From NCBI RefSeq assembly GCF_004331345.1, contig NZ_SJJZ01000001.1, positions 2,604,001-2,668,000 on the forward strand: 64,000 nt of DNA, given 5' to 3'. The notes beneath the pieces are model-generated. The model searched no databases and was not told the DNA's origin. It was given only the letters and a program-made list of their open reading frames with translations. Each line of letters begins with the position of its first letter. The stretch's first letter is position 1. The stretch is from Kribbella soli. GTDB taxonomy: Bacteria; Actinomycetota; Actinomycetes; Propionibacteriales; Kribbellaceae. Position numbers and translations under genes: made by a program. Below, in pieces: positions 7,242 through 15,586 of this stretch.

Positions 7242-8687
7242 CTAACTGTTTGCACCAGTCCGCTCACGCACCGGAATGCAAGCCACCACAACACCGAGCA
7301 CAGCGGCCGCCAGAGGTACGGCGAGCCCGGTGCGGAATCCGCCCGCGGTCAGTTCGTCGCCCGCCGCCAGAACGGCCGCCACCGCCGCCAGCCCGGTGCG
7401 GAATCCGCCCGCGGTCAGTTCGTCGCCCGCCGCCAGAACGGCCGCCACCGCCGCCAGTCCGAGTGCGGATCCGAACTGGAACGACGTCGTCAGTACGCCG
7501 CCCGCCAGTCCCTGCTCCTCCTCGGAGACTCGCTCGGTCGCAGCGATCGTCAACGGCCCATAGGTGAGCGCGAACGCGAGCCCGAGCAGCAGGAACGCCG
7601 GAAGCATGGCCGCGAAGGTCGCTCCCAGCGGCAGGAATGCCGTGTAGGCGAAGGCGGCCAGCACGAATCCGCCGAGCACCACGCGGCCGTTGCCGAACCG
7701 GGTCACCAGCCACGGCGTGAGGGTCGGGGCGAGTACGGCGTCGATGCCGATCACCATGAGGGCTAGTCCGGTTTCCAGTTCGGACCAGGCGAGCAATTCC
7801 TGCAGGTAAAGCACCGCGATGAACTGGAATCCGACGAACGAGCCGACCAGGAGGATCGCGCCGAGGTTCGCCCGGATCAGGGCGGTGTTCCGCAAGAGTC
7901 CGAGCCTGATCAACGGCGTGGCGACCCGCCGCTCGATCAGCGCGAAGGCCCCGAGCAGCACGAGTCCGGCAGCGGCAGTTGCCACTGTCTGTGCCGCCGG
8001 TACGTCGGGCGCCCGCACTACGGTTGCCACCAGCAACAACATTGAACCGGTCAGCGTGAAGGCCCCGGCCAGGTCGAAGCCTCCGGAGTGCGCGGTCCGC
8101 GCGGTGTCCCGGGGGATCAGCGCGACGGCGCCGGTCAGGATGACGGCCGAGACGATCACCGGCGCGAAGAACACCCATCGCCAGTCGATCGCGGTGAGCA
8201 GTCCGCCCGTGACCATGCCCAAGGAGAATCCGCCGGCCGCGGTTCCGGCGTACACCAGCAAGGCCTTGTTGCGTTGCGGCCCCTCCGGGTAGGTCGTCGT
8301 GATGATCGACAAGCCGGCCGGGGTCATGAACGCGGCCGCGATCCCGGTGACGAAACGGGCCAGGATCAGTACCCAGCCATCGGTGGCGAACCCGCCGAGG
8401 CCGCTGAACAGCAGGAACACCACCAGCCAGCCGACGAACATCCGGCGCCGGCCGAGCAGGTCGGCGGCGCGGCCGCCGAGCAGCACGAACCCCCCGTAGC
8501 TGAGGGTGTAGGCGCTGACGATCCATTGCAGTTCGCTGGTGGTCAGGCCGAGTTCGGCCCGGATGGACGGCAGCGCGACGCCCATCATCGAGACGTCGAT
8601 GCCTTCCAGGAAGATTGCGCCGCAGAGGACGAACAGAACGGCCCAGGCGCGGCCGGTCAGCCGCTCCGGGGTGACGGTTGATGACAC
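7242..8687 (-). CDS. MFS drug-type exporter with internal 66-bp duplication
   Basis: A 481-aa major-facilitator protein of the 14-helix DHA2 type. GTG 8687 has GAGAGGGAG a few bases upstream and is preferred over the ATG at 8732. Motifs: LDRT-like segment as FLEGIDVSMMGVALPSI, motif A as GGRAADLLGRRRMF, and a GFSLGMVTGGLL motif C-like stretch. Near the C-terminus a 22-residue unit (LAAVAAVLAAGDELTAGGFR plus TG) occurs twice in tandem, lengthening one helix-loop region. The divergent HxlR gene and the GTTAC-N5-GTAAC palindrome suggest induction by a xenobiotic; the substrate is unknown. Confidence 0.85.
   Translation of the reverse strand: MSSTVTPERLTGRAWAVLFVLCGAIFLEGIDVSMMGVALPSIRAELGLTTSELQWIVSAYTLSYGGFVLLGGRAADLLGRRRMFVGWLVVFLLFSGLGGFATDGWVLILARFVTGIAAAFMTPAGLSIITTTYPEGPQRNKALLVYAGTAAGGFSLGMVTGGLLTAIDWRWVFFAPVIVSAVILTGAVALIPRDTARTAHSGGFDLAGAFTLTGSMLLLVATVVRAPDVPAAQTVATAAAGLVLLGAFALIERRVATPLIRLGLLRNTALIRANLGAILLVGSFVGFQFIAVLYLQELLAWSELETGLALMVIGIDAVLAPTLTPWLVTRFGNGRVVLGGFVLAAFAYTAFLPLGATFAAMLPAFLLLGLAFALTYGPLTIAATERVSEEEQGLAGGVLTTSFQFGSALGLAAVAAVLAAGDELTAGGFRTGLAAVAAVLAAGDELTAGGFRTGLAVPLAAAVLGVVVACIPVRERTGANS
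7324..7455. repeat. perfect 66-bp tandem duplication inside MFS gene
   Basis: Bases 7324-7389 and 7390-7455 are identical 66-mers, and a degenerate third start follows at 7456. The repeat is a multiple of three and keeps the MFS frame. The identity argues for a recent event or an assembly artefact. Confidence 0.9.
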
Positions 8688-8705
8688 GTGCGACTCCCTC
8701 TCATG

Positions 8706-8720
8706 GTTACCTCTTGTAAC
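8706..8720. promoter_or_regulatory. candidate HxlR operator
   Basis: GTTAC-CTCTT-GTAAC is a perfect 5+5+5 inverted repeat between the divergent MFS (start 8687) and HxlR (start 8751) genes, where the HxlR protein would be expected to bind. Confidence 0.55.
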
Positions 8721-8750
8721 TGACCCCATCATCAGGAACCATTGGGGATT

Positions 8751-9170
8751 GTGGAAGAAGGCACTTCAGAGGAACCGAGTCACTCCTGCTGCACCGAGGG
8801 CGCGTTCCAGTGGGACACGCGGGAGGACTGCGACGTCCGCCAGATCCTGGACCGGATCGGCGACAAGTGGTCCCTGCTGGTGATCGCGCTGCTGGACAAC
8901 CGGTGCATGCGGTTCACGGAGCTGAAGAAGACGATCGACGGCATCAGTCAGCGGATGCTCACGGTGACACTGCGCCAGTTGGAACGAGACGGCCTGGTCA
9001 GCCGGACCGTTCACCCGGTCGTCCCGCCGCGCGTCGACTACGAGCTCACCCCGCTCGGCGTCACGCTGCACGCGACGATCCAGTCGCTCGTCACCTGGAC
9101 GGAGACCCATCAGTCGGAGATCGCCACCGCGCGGGCCAGGTACGACGCGGTCAGCTCCCCGTCCGTGTGA
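8751..9170 (+). CDS. HxlR-family transcriptional regulator
   Basis: A 139-aa winged-helix regulator starting at GTG 8751 (TTG 8742 is possible). The HxlR core is clear: CDVRQILDRIGDKWSLLVIALL, RFTELKKTIDGISQRMLTVTLRQLERDGLVSR, PPRVDYELTPLG. Four cysteines in the N-terminus (SCC, the Cys of REDC, and Cys in NRCM) could sense oxidants or electrophiles (inference). It probably controls the divergent MFS exporter. Its 3' end overlaps the convergent MFS gene at 9151 by 20 bp. Confidence 0.9.
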   Translation: MEEGTSEEPSHSCCTEGAFQWDTREDCDVRQILDRIGDKWSLLVIALLDNRCMRFTELKKTIDGISQRMLTVTLRQLERDGLVSRTVHPVVPPRVDYELTPLGVTLHATIQSLVTWTETHQSEIATARARYDAVSSPSV

Positions 9171-10329
9171 AGCTCGCCGGATGCCTTGGTACGACGAGCA
9201 GCGTGAGGCCCGCGGCGCAGACCGCGAGTCCTGCGATGACGTTGAGAGTGACCGGCAGACCGAGCGCGATCGTCGCCGCGGGTGCTGCCAGGGCACCGAT
9301 CAGCAGTGCGAGTGAGTCGGCGGCGAAGAAGATCGCGCCCACGCTCGCGAGCATTTCCCGTGGGGCGGTGCGCTGGATCGTGGTCTCGGCAGTGATGAGG
9401 AGAATGCTGCCGGGCAGGCCGATGAGGGCCGCGGCGACGATCGCGATCGGGATGTTCGGGGCGTTGAAGAGTGCGAAGTACGCCGCGGCTGTGGCGAGTT
9501 GGGTCAGGGTGAGGAGTTCGCGGGTTCCGAGGAGGCGGGCGGCTTTCGTGCTCAGGGCGGCGCCGATGAGGTACCCGGCGCCGAGGCCGGAGATCAGGTA
9601 GCCCACGCCGTACCCGGGCGCATGCAAGCGGTTGACGGTGAACGGTACGAGGAGCGCGGTCAGGCCGGCGTTGGCGGTCAGGAAGACCGTTTGGCCGACC
9701 AGGATGCCGCGCAGGGCCCGGTGCCGGATCGCGGCGCGGAATCCTTCGAGTGGCCGCGGTGGTTCACTCGTGCTCGCGTGCCGGCGGGTGTGGACTGTCG
9801 CGATGATTGCCGCTGACAACAAGTAGCTGGCGATGTCGACGGCGAGCACGAACTTGATCCCGGGGCCGGCCAGTAGCAGTGCGCCGAGCGGCGGTGCGGC
9901 CAGGCGGATCGCGCTGCCGGTGACGGCGTTGATCGAGTTCGCGGTGGCCAGTTCCTTGCCGGTTCCGACGACGGCCGGCAGCAAGGCGCGGGCGGCCGGA
10001 CGGAACACCGTCGTTGCGGTGTTCTCGAGCAGGATCGCGAGGTAGATCGGCCAGATGTGGTCGCGGTCGGCGAACAGGATCAGCCCGACCGCCGCCGCGC
10101 TGACGAGGTCGGCGATCCACATCGCCCGTGCCAGGTTCCAGCGGTCCAGCAGGACGCCGGCCCACGGTCCGATGAGGAGCGCCGGAAGGGCCTCCAGCGC
10201 CAAGGCCAGCCCGGTCGCCACCGCCGACCCGGTCAAGGCGAAGACGTGGAACGGAATCGCGACCACGAGGAGCCAGGACCCGATCCCTGAGATCGCGCCA
10301 CTGAGCCAAAGTCGCCGGAAATCTCTCAC
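9151..10329 (-). CDS. MFS transporter (MFS_1, 12-helix type)
   Basis: A 392-aa membrane protein starting at GTG 10329; the frame is open to 10722 but that part is the shadow of the XRE gene. It begins RDFRRLWLSGAISGIGSWLL, typical of MFS_1 exporters (EntS/permease group), with a degenerate motif A as AGVLLDRWNLARAM. The substrate is unknown. It is divergent from the small XRE regulator at 10392, and the 62-bp gap holds paired CTATC/GATAG elements. Confidence 0.85.
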   Translation of the reverse strand: MRDFRRLWLSGAISGIGSWLLVVAIPFHVFALTGSAVATGLALALEALPALLIGPWAGVLLDRWNLARAMWIADLVSAAAVGLILFADRDHIWPIYLAILLENTATTVFRPAARALLPAVVGTGKELATANSINAVTGSAIRLAAPPLGALLLAGPGIKFVLAVDIASYLLSAAIIATVHTRRHASTSEPPRPLEGFRAAIRHRALRGILVGQTVFLTANAGLTALLVPFTVNRLHAPGYGVGYLISGLGAGYLIGAALSTKAARLLGTRELLTLTQLATAAAYFALFNAPNIPIAIVAAALIGLPGSILLITAETTIQRTAPREMLASVGAIFFAADSLALLIGALAAPAATIALGLPVTLNVIAGLAVCAAGLTLLVVPRHPASFTRTGS

Positions 10330-10341
10330 GGCGCCGGAATC

Positions 10342-10357
10342 TATCCTGTCGAGATAG
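10342..10357. promoter_or_regulatory. candidate operator between MFS and XRE genes
   Basis: CTATC and GATAG flank a six-base centre (approximately 10342-10357), and a further GATAGG occurs at about 10382. The site lies between the divergent MFS (10329) and XRE (10392) starts and fits autoregulation by the XRE protein. Confidence 0.4.
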
Positions 10358-10391
10358 ACAACGGCAAGAGTGTTCTGTGAAGATAGGTTAC

Positions 10392-10796
10392 ATGGAGCTT
10401 GGTGACGTCCTGCGCGATCGGCGGAAGGCGGCCGGGCGGACGATCGCGTCGGTCGCCGTCGACGCCGGTCTGTCCGTGCCGTACATCGCGAACCTGGAGA
10501 ACGGGCGCGGCAATCCCACGATCGCCGCGCTGGACCGGCTCGCCACGGCGCTCGGCGCGCAGCTCGAAGTACGGATCGGCGACGAGCCTCCTGCGCCGTC
10601 GCCGTCGATCGGCGCCGAGCTGGTGGCGGGCTCCGATCGGGTCGACGCGGTGCTTGCCGCTGTGGCCGGCGGAAGGTCGCGAGCCGCGACCCGGCGCGAG
10701 TTGATCGCGACGCTCGACGCACTCGCCGTACTCCTGGGTCGTCCGCCAGGCCCTGCTGACCTGAGCCGCCTTCTCGACCTGCTCCAGCTCGCCTGA
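10392..10796 (+). CDS. small XRE-family regulator
   Basis: A 134-aa protein. The helix-turn-helix fills residues 1-62 (LGDVLRDRRKAAGRTIASVA, SVPYIANLENGRGNPTIAAL), and a helical C-terminal half of unknown role follows. ATG 10392 is chosen; GTG 10377 is in frame. No strong ribosome site is seen. It probably represses itself and the divergent MFS gene. Confidence 0.85.
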   Translation: MELGDVLRDRRKAAGRTIASVAVDAGLSVPYIANLENGRGNPTIAALDRLATALGAQLEVRIGDEPPAPSPSIGAELVAGSDRVDAVLAAVAGGRSRAATRRELIATLDALAVLLGRPPGPADLSRLLDLLQLA

Positions 10797-10804
10797 CCGG
10801 GCGC

Positions 10805-10837
10805 GCGGTGATCTCGGTCGTGCGGTGATCTCGGTCG
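10805..10837. repeat. 16-bp direct repeat upstream of the GNAT gene
   Basis: GCGGTGATCTCGGTCG occurs at 10805-10820 and again at 10822-10837, with a partial third copy (GTGGTGATCG) at 10841. The 17-bp period and the position 35 bp before the GNAT start may be regulatory or slippage-derived. Confidence 0.6.
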
Positions 10838-10871
10838 CGCGTGGTGATCGAAGCGCCGTAGGGTCCTGGGC

Positions 10872-11648
10872 ATGGAGATCGGTACGCGGATCGCCGCGGC
10901 TCAACTGACCGGAGCCGCGCGATCGAAACGACAGGTGGTCGCGGGGCCTCTCGCTGGTCTGCTGCACGACAAGGACGACTGGTACCTGTCCGGCCTGCTC
11001 GCGGCCGAACCTGGTCAGCCGTTCTCGCCGGACGACCTCCCGTGGGCGCTCGACACGATCCGCCAAGCCTTCGCGGCCGAAGGACGCTGGCTGAGCGCCG
11101 AACTGGTCGAGGAGGCGAACCCCGGTCTGGCCGAGGCGCTCGCGGCGAACGGGATGACGCTCGTGTCCCGCCTGCCGTTGCTCGTCGTCGAACCGGACGA
11201 GTTGGTCATTCCCGAACTCCCGTCCGGCGTGACCGTGCGGGTCGTGGCGTCGGACGAGGACCAAGAGGTGGCGAACGCGGTGTCGGCGGAGGCGTACGAG
11301 ATGGATACCGCCGGCTTCGGGTTCAAGCCGGATCCTGCTGACGGCGGAGCAGTTCTCGTGTACGCCGACGACGTACCGGTCGCGACTGCGGCGTGGACCG
11401 CGGTCGCTGACGAGGTGTCCGAGGTTGCGGGGGTCGGGACGGTTCACAGTCATCGACGGCGCGGGTTCGGTGGCATCGCGACGGCGTACGCGACGTTGAA
11501 GGCGTTCGAGCTGGGTGGGGTGACGCTCGCTTGGCTGACGCCGGGGGACGACGGTGCGGACCGGGTGTACCGGCGGCTGGGATATGGGCCTAGGGCAACG
11601 GCCGTGCACCTCGGCGATCCTGGTGGGCATCTGGCCGACTTGCGCTGA
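10872..11648 (+). CDS. GNAT-family N-acetyltransferase
   Basis: A 258-aa protein with a C-terminal GNAT domain: acetyl-CoA motif A as VGTVHSHRRRGFGGIATA near residue 195, and a terminal GADRVYRRLGYGPR. The N-terminal 115 residues look like a second, degenerate GNAT-like half. The substrate is unknown. The next gene starts two bases after its stop. Confidence 0.85.
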   Translation: MEIGTRIAAAQLTGAARSKRQVVAGPLAGLLHDKDDWYLSGLLAAEPGQPFSPDDLPWALDTIRQAFAAEGRWLSAELVEEANPGLAEALAANGMTLVSRLPLLVVEPDELVIPELPSGVTVRVVASDEDQEVANAVSAEAYEMDTAGFGFKPDPADGGAVLVYADDVPVATAAWTAVADEVSEVAGVGTVHSHRRRGFGGIATAYATLKAFELGGVTLAWLTPGDDGADRVYRRLGYGPRATAVHLGDPGGHLADLR

Positions 11649-11650
11649 TC

Positions 11651-12199
11651 ATGGCGGTGCGGGCGGAGATTGTTGCCGAGGACGGCTCGGGCTGGCTCCG
11701 GCTCGGCGGAGGGTTGTCCGATGAGCAGGTGGGGCGGCTTGTCGAGCTTTGGGTGGGGGAGGCCGCGTCGCCGCGGGAGTCTGTTGAGCGTCTGTTGGCC
11801 GGCGACCGGAGTGTGTTCAGTGGGGTGCGGTTGACCGATGCCGGAGCGCGGGTGGATCCGGGGTGCTGCCTGTTGCTGGAGGACTGGCGTAGTTGGGTCG
11901 GGGTCGAGAGCGGCGGTTGGCCGGATGTCGGGCACGACGGTCCGTGGCTGGAACGCGACGCTCTCGGGCTGACGATCTGGCCTCGCGGTGCGGAGGACTG
12001 GCGTTCGGAACCGGTGCGCGAAGGGCTGCCGGTGCGGGTCCTGTACGGCGAGGTGCCTGAACTGCGCCGCTCGCTCCAGACAGATCTCCTCGGTCTCCTC
12101 GACAGCCTCCGACGCTGGGCCAACACCCACTGCCCCGACCGCGCCGGTGCCCTAGTCGCGCACGCCGACCACGTCTTCGCAATCAGCGCCCCGGTCTAG
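11651..12199 (+). CDS. hypothetical protein (182 aa) coupled to the GNAT gene
   Basis: ATG 11651 lies two bases after the GNAT stop, so the two genes are almost certainly co-translated. No family is recognised. Visible features are Trp-rich stretches (GSGWLRLGG, EDWRSWVGVESGGWPD), an acidic centre and a helical C-terminus (LRRSLQTDLLGLLDSLRRWA). It is soluble and shows no signal peptide or metal motif. It may modify or bind the same substrate as the acetyltransferase (inference). Confidence 0.7.
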   Translation: MAVRAEIVAEDGSGWLRLGGGLSDEQVGRLVELWVGEAASPRESVERLLAGDRSVFSGVRLTDAGARVDPGCCLLLEDWRSWVGVESGGWPDVGHDGPWLERDALGLTIWPRGAEDWRSEPVREGLPVRVLYGEVPELRRSLQTDLLGLLDSLRRWANTHCPDRAGALVAHADHVFAISAPV

Positions 12200-12283
12200 C
12201 CGCCTTCTTGCATACTCGTTTCTTTGCACGCCGATCATGTGACGTTTCCCCTTGTGGATAAGGGAAAACTGGCTGCAGGTGTC

Positions 12284-12313
12284 TTGAACCTCTCGCTCCG
12301 CATGGCATAGAAT
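12284..12313 (+). promoter_or_regulatory. sigma70-type promoter of the DUF222/HNH gene (leaderless)
   Basis: TTGAAC (12284-12289) and TAGAAT (12308-12313) are separated by 18 bp. The ATG lies only seven bases after the -10 box, so the transcript should be leaderless. Confidence 0.7.
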
Positions 12314-12328
12314 CGAACACATGTTCGA
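12313..12328. promoter_or_regulatory. LexA (SOS) box on the start codon of the DUF222/HNH gene
   Basis: TCGAAC-ACAT-GTTCGA is a perfect match to the actinobacterial LexA consensus (TCGAAC-N4-GTTCGA). It overlaps the end of the -10 box and the ATG at 12321, so LexA bound here would block initiation. Mycobacterial 13E12/DUF222 genes are known LexA targets. Confidence 0.88.
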
Positions 12329-14342
12329 GGAAGATCTGGAGTCGCTCCCAACCCGCGACCTGCTGGAAGGCGCCGCCGAATGCCGCGCCATCGCCAGCCT
12401 GGCCGACGCGCGGCTACTGGAATGCGCCCAGACCTACGCCGACCGCTTCCACCCCTCCGTCTGCGAACCCCGCCCCACCCGCCGCGCCCACGACGGCCGC
12501 GAACGCGCAGTGGTACTAGGCGGCGAAGGCTGCCCAGAGATCGCCGAGTTCGCGATCGCCGAGTTCGCCCTCGTGATCGGTGTCTCGCCCGGAGTCGGCA
12601 GCGACCTCCTCGCCGACGCCCTCGCACTACGCCACCGCTTCCCCCGCACCTGGGCCCGTATCCGGGCCGGCGAAGCCACCCCGTGGAAAGCCCGCCAAAT
12701 CGTCCGGGCGTGCAGGAAACTCGACCACGCCGCCGCGGAGTACGTCGACCGCAAGGTCGCCGCGATCGTCGACACCCTCCCGCCGCACCGGCTGGAGAAG
12801 ATCGCCCGCGCCGCCCGCAAACACGCCGACCCCGCCCGCGCCACCCAAGAGGCCGCCGAAGCCGCCGACGAACGCGGTGTGTTCGTCGGCCGCGGCGACG
12901 CCCACGGCAACAAAACCATCTACATCAAAGCCCCCGCCGCGGCCGTCAACGACTGCAACGCCACCATCACCGACATCGCCGAAGCCCTCCAGAAGCTCGG
13001 CGACACCCGCCCGGTCCAGCACCGCCGCGCCGACGCCATCGACATCCTCGCCGACCCCCGCTTCACCCAAGAACTCCTCACCCAAGCCCGCAACCAACCC
13101 CACCCAACCCCGCCAGACCCGGCACCCACCCCCACCGAACCCCAGCCAGACCCCAACCACGAACCCCACACCAACCACGAACCGCACACCCCCACAACCC
13201 CCGACAACCCAGCGGCGCCGAACGACGCGGCGCTGCCGAACGACGCGGTGGTGCAGGACGACGCGGTGGTGCAGGACGACGCGGTGGTGCACGAGCCAGC
13301 AGACCCGCTTGAGCCACCGGACTCGCTCGAACGTCCGGGGTCGCTCGAACCACCGGACTTGCTTGAGTCGCCGGGGCCGCTCGATCTGCTGGAGCCGGCG
13401 GGTCCACCGGACGATCCGTGGCTGGAAGCCACTGCGCCCTATGACCCTGACCCGCCGACCGATCCGTTCGACCGACGGGCACCAGCCCAGGACGCGGACG
13501 CGCGGAACGAACCCGGCGAGGGTTCGGCAATGGATGCTGCCGCACTGCGGTCACTCCGCGCCCGGCTCGCGCAGATCAAGGACGACGCCTACGCCAACCC
13601 GAGCTACCCCACCTATCCCACCCACCCCGCCAATCCGCGCACTCCGCACGATCCAGGCACCCCAGGCCACCCGCACGATCCGCGCGACCCAGGCAATCCA
13701 CGCGACCTGGGTGGGTCAGGTGAGCTGGCGCGCCCAGAGATTCCAGCGCGACCGGCCGGCGGGACCAAGGGACAGGTGCGTCCGGGACCGGCGCGGGCAG
13801 GACGGGCACGCGCAGGACAGGTACGTCCGGGACAGACCGAGGTCGTCGTACATCTCACCGACCACACCCTCGCCACCGGCACCGGCGTACTGCGCGCCGA
13901 AACCATCGGACCACTCCTCGCCACCCAACTCACCGAACTCATCGGCTACGGCCCGTACACCGTCAAGCCAGTGATCGATCTCAACGACGCCGTGAGCGTC
14001 GACGCGTACGAGATCCCCACCCGCATCCGTGAACGCGTCAAACTCACCCACCCCGTCGAACTCTTCCCGTACGGCACCCGCGAATCCACCGACACCATCG
14101 ACCTCGACCACATCCAGCCGTACGACCCTCACGGACCCACCGGGCAGACAAGCACCACGAATCTCGCGCCTCTCGGACGCTTCGGGCACCGAGTAAAGAC
14201 CCACGCCCGCGGCTGGACCGTCCACCGCATCGACTACAGGACACTCGAATGGACCACACCCCACGGCTTCACCGTCCACGTCGACCCCACCGGCACCCAC
14301 CGAGCCGACCCGACGACCCGACGCCCTGAGTCAACGCCTTGA
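12321..14342 (+). CDS. DUF222 / HNH endonuclease (13E12 family), SOS-controlled
   Basis: A 673-aa protein: DUF222 at residues about 1-230 (LESLPTRDLLEGAAECRAIA, RAGEATPWKARQIVRACRKL), a Pro/Asp/Glu-rich linker at about 255-500 with short repeats (DDAVVQ in tandem, and SLEPPDLLE-type units), and a C-terminal HNH nuclease (DTIDLDHIQPY, TNLAPLGRFGHRVKTH). The family is widespread in actinobacteria, often in many copies, and its role is unresolved. The ATG is the first base after a strong promoter and sits inside a LexA box, so it should be induced by DNA damage. The linker is longer than usual. Confidence 0.88.
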   Translation: MFEEDLESLPTRDLLEGAAECRAIASLADARLLECAQTYADRFHPSVCEPRPTRRAHDGRERAVVLGGEGCPEIAEFAIAEFALVIGVSPGVGSDLLADALALRHRFPRTWARIRAGEATPWKARQIVRACRKLDHAAAEYVDRKVAAIVDTLPPHRLEKIARAARKHADPARATQEAAEAADERGVFVGRGDAHGNKTIYIKAPAAAVNDCNATITDIAEALQKLGDTRPVQHRRADAIDILADPRFTQELLTQARNQPHPTPPDPAPTPTEPQPDPNHEPHTNHEPHTPTTPDNPAAPNDAALPNDAVVQDDAVVQDDAVVHEPADPLEPPDSLERPGSLEPPDLLESPGPLDLLEPAGPPDDPWLEATAPYDPDPPTDPFDRRAPAQDADARNEPGEGSAMDAAALRSLRARLAQIKDDAYANPSYPTYPTHPANPRTPHDPGTPGHPHDPRDPGNPRDLGGSGELARPEIPARPAGGTKGQVRPGPARAGRARAGQVRPGQTEVVVHLTDHTLATGTGVLRAETIGPLLATQLTELIGYGPYTVKPVIDLNDAVSVDAYEIPTRIRERVKLTHPVELFPYGTRESTDTIDLDHIQPYDPHGPTGQTSTTNLAPLGRFGHRVKTHARGWTVHRIDYRTLEWTTPHGFTVHVDPTGTHRADPTTRRPESTP

Positions 14343-14895
14343 GTCGACTCAGATGAGTCGCAGCGTCCCAACTGAGTCACCCGCGCAGACCCGACAAGCC
14401 ACCGGGCAGAACGCCGTTCAGAACGGTGCTGCCCCTGAGACCGCTGTCGGGGCGCCCTTCGAGCCGCTGGTCGAGCCGCCCGCACGCCCTTGCCCTTCGC
14501 CTCGACGACGATGGCCAGGCCGGATGACGCACCGGGCAGACCCGGATGAGGTACCGCGCTGATCCGGATAGGACGCCGCGCTGATCCGGATGAGCGGCCT
14601 GCCTGGGGCGGCGTGACGCCGGGCATGCGTTATGCGAGGACGGGGCAGCGGCGTGGTTCGCGGCGGGGCGGCGGGACGTGGCGCGGGGCGGGTTTCTTGC
14701 GGCGCGGACGCCCGTCGCGGTGATCGTTGCGGCGACCGCGGACCTGGTCAGCGACACCGTTTGATTGATTGGCGCCCGCGCGGCGTGGGGTGGCGTGATG
14801 CCGCCCAGGCGTGATGCCGGACGGGCGGCGTGGGCGGCGTGACGCCGGGCGGGCGTGGTGCGCGGCGGGGCGTGCGTGGGGCGGGTTGCGCGCTT
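14343..14895. other. 553-bp GC-rich gap with short repeats and possible coding remnant
   Basis: No intact gene is supported. CGCGCTGATCCGGAT occurs twice at about 14557-14592, and GGCGTGA(C/T)GCC units recur at about 14608, 14798, 14810 and 14837. The plus frame ending at the TGA at about 14764 reads AAAWFAAGRRDVARGGFLAA and ends DLVSDTV; it looks like the tail of a real protein (weakly methyltransferase-like) but has no start codon after the stop near 14592. It may be a decayed gene. Confidence 0.4.
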
Positions 14896-15543
14896 CTATG
14901 TCGGTTGTAGGAGGCGGGTGATGGTGGTGTGGAGGGTTTTGTTGGCGGTTCGGGTGGTGAGGTGGCCGGTGGCTACGGATTCGCCGGCGGCGTGGCCGAG
15001 GGCGATGAGGGTGGTGACCAGCCAGTGGGCGGGGAGGTCGCGGGTGATCTCGCCGGCGCGTTGGCCGCGGCGGATCAGGCGCTCGAAACGGTCCGCCACC
15101 GGGTCGTGGCGCTCGTCCCGGGACCCGGGCCGGGGCGCGCCGTGGGAACCGGGCTGCGACGCGCCGTGGGTGCCGACCTGTGGGGTGTTGTGGGGGCCAG
15201 TCGGCGGTAGGTGTAGCAGGAGGGGGTGGCGTTCGAATGTTCGCCAGGCGAGGTCGATGAGGCGTAGTACGTTGCCCAGCGCTGGTCCTTGGTCGAGGTC
15301 GAGGGCGTCGATCGCTTCGAGTGTCTCGGCTGTGAGTTCGTCGAGGGCTGCGTTCAGCAGTACGTCGCGGGACGAGAAGTGTGCGTACACGGTCTGTCTG
15401 GTGACGTGGGCTGCCTCAGCGATCCGTTCCAGGCTCGCGTCGGGCTGCTCGTCGAGCAGGACGATCGCCGCGGCCAGGATCGCCGTCCGGCTCCGGTCCG
15501 CGTCCGCGCGACGCCGGCGTCGTACCGGCTTGTTCTCTGACAC
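14896..15543 (-). CDS. TetR-family regulator
   Basis: A 215-aa regulator from GTG 15543; upstream ATGs at 15582 and 15633 would overlap the divergent gene and are not favoured. After a basic start (KPVRRRRRADADRSR) comes the TetR DNA-binding helix set (AILAAAIVLLDEQPDASLER, RIAEAAHVTRQTVYAHFSSR). The ligand domain contains an unusual His/Pro/Gly-rich insert (THGASQPGSHGAPRPGSRD). Palindromes at 15543 and 15574 are likely operators controlling this gene and the divergent SnoaL-like gene. Confidence 0.82.
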   Translation of the reverse strand: MSENKPVRRRRRADADRSRTAILAAAIVLLDEQPDASLERIAEAAHVTRQTVYAHFSSRDVLLNAALDELTAETLEAIDALDLDQGPALGNVLRLIDLAWRTFERHPLLLHLPPTGPHNTPQVGTHGASQPGSHGAPRPGSRDERHDPVADRFERLIRRGQRAGEITRDLPAHWLVTTLIALGHAAGESVATGHLTTRTANKTLHTTITRLLQPT

Positions 15544-15586
15544 CTTGTCAAGGTTAGTGGATTTGCTTATCTTTGACAGCATGTCA
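15543..15586. promoter_or_regulatory. paired candidate TetR operators
   Basis: CCTTG-T-CAAGG (15543-15553) and TGACA-GCA-TGTCA (15574-15586) are two perfect inverted repeats in the 37-bp gap between the divergent TetR and SnoaL-like starts. They share the core TTGTCA/TGACA. Confidence 0.6.

Noticed and set aside
12253..12261. Single DnaA-box-like TGTGGATAA upstream of the DUF222 gene
   Set aside because: A lone 9-mer is expected by chance at this scale and has no partner nearby; an origin of replication is not supported (no dnaA, dnaN or box cluster).
13200..13300. CRISPR-like short repeats (GACGCGGTGGTGCAG units)
   Set aside because: They are codon-phased tandem repeats inside a coding linker without spacers of constant length; no CRISPR array or cas gene is in the window.
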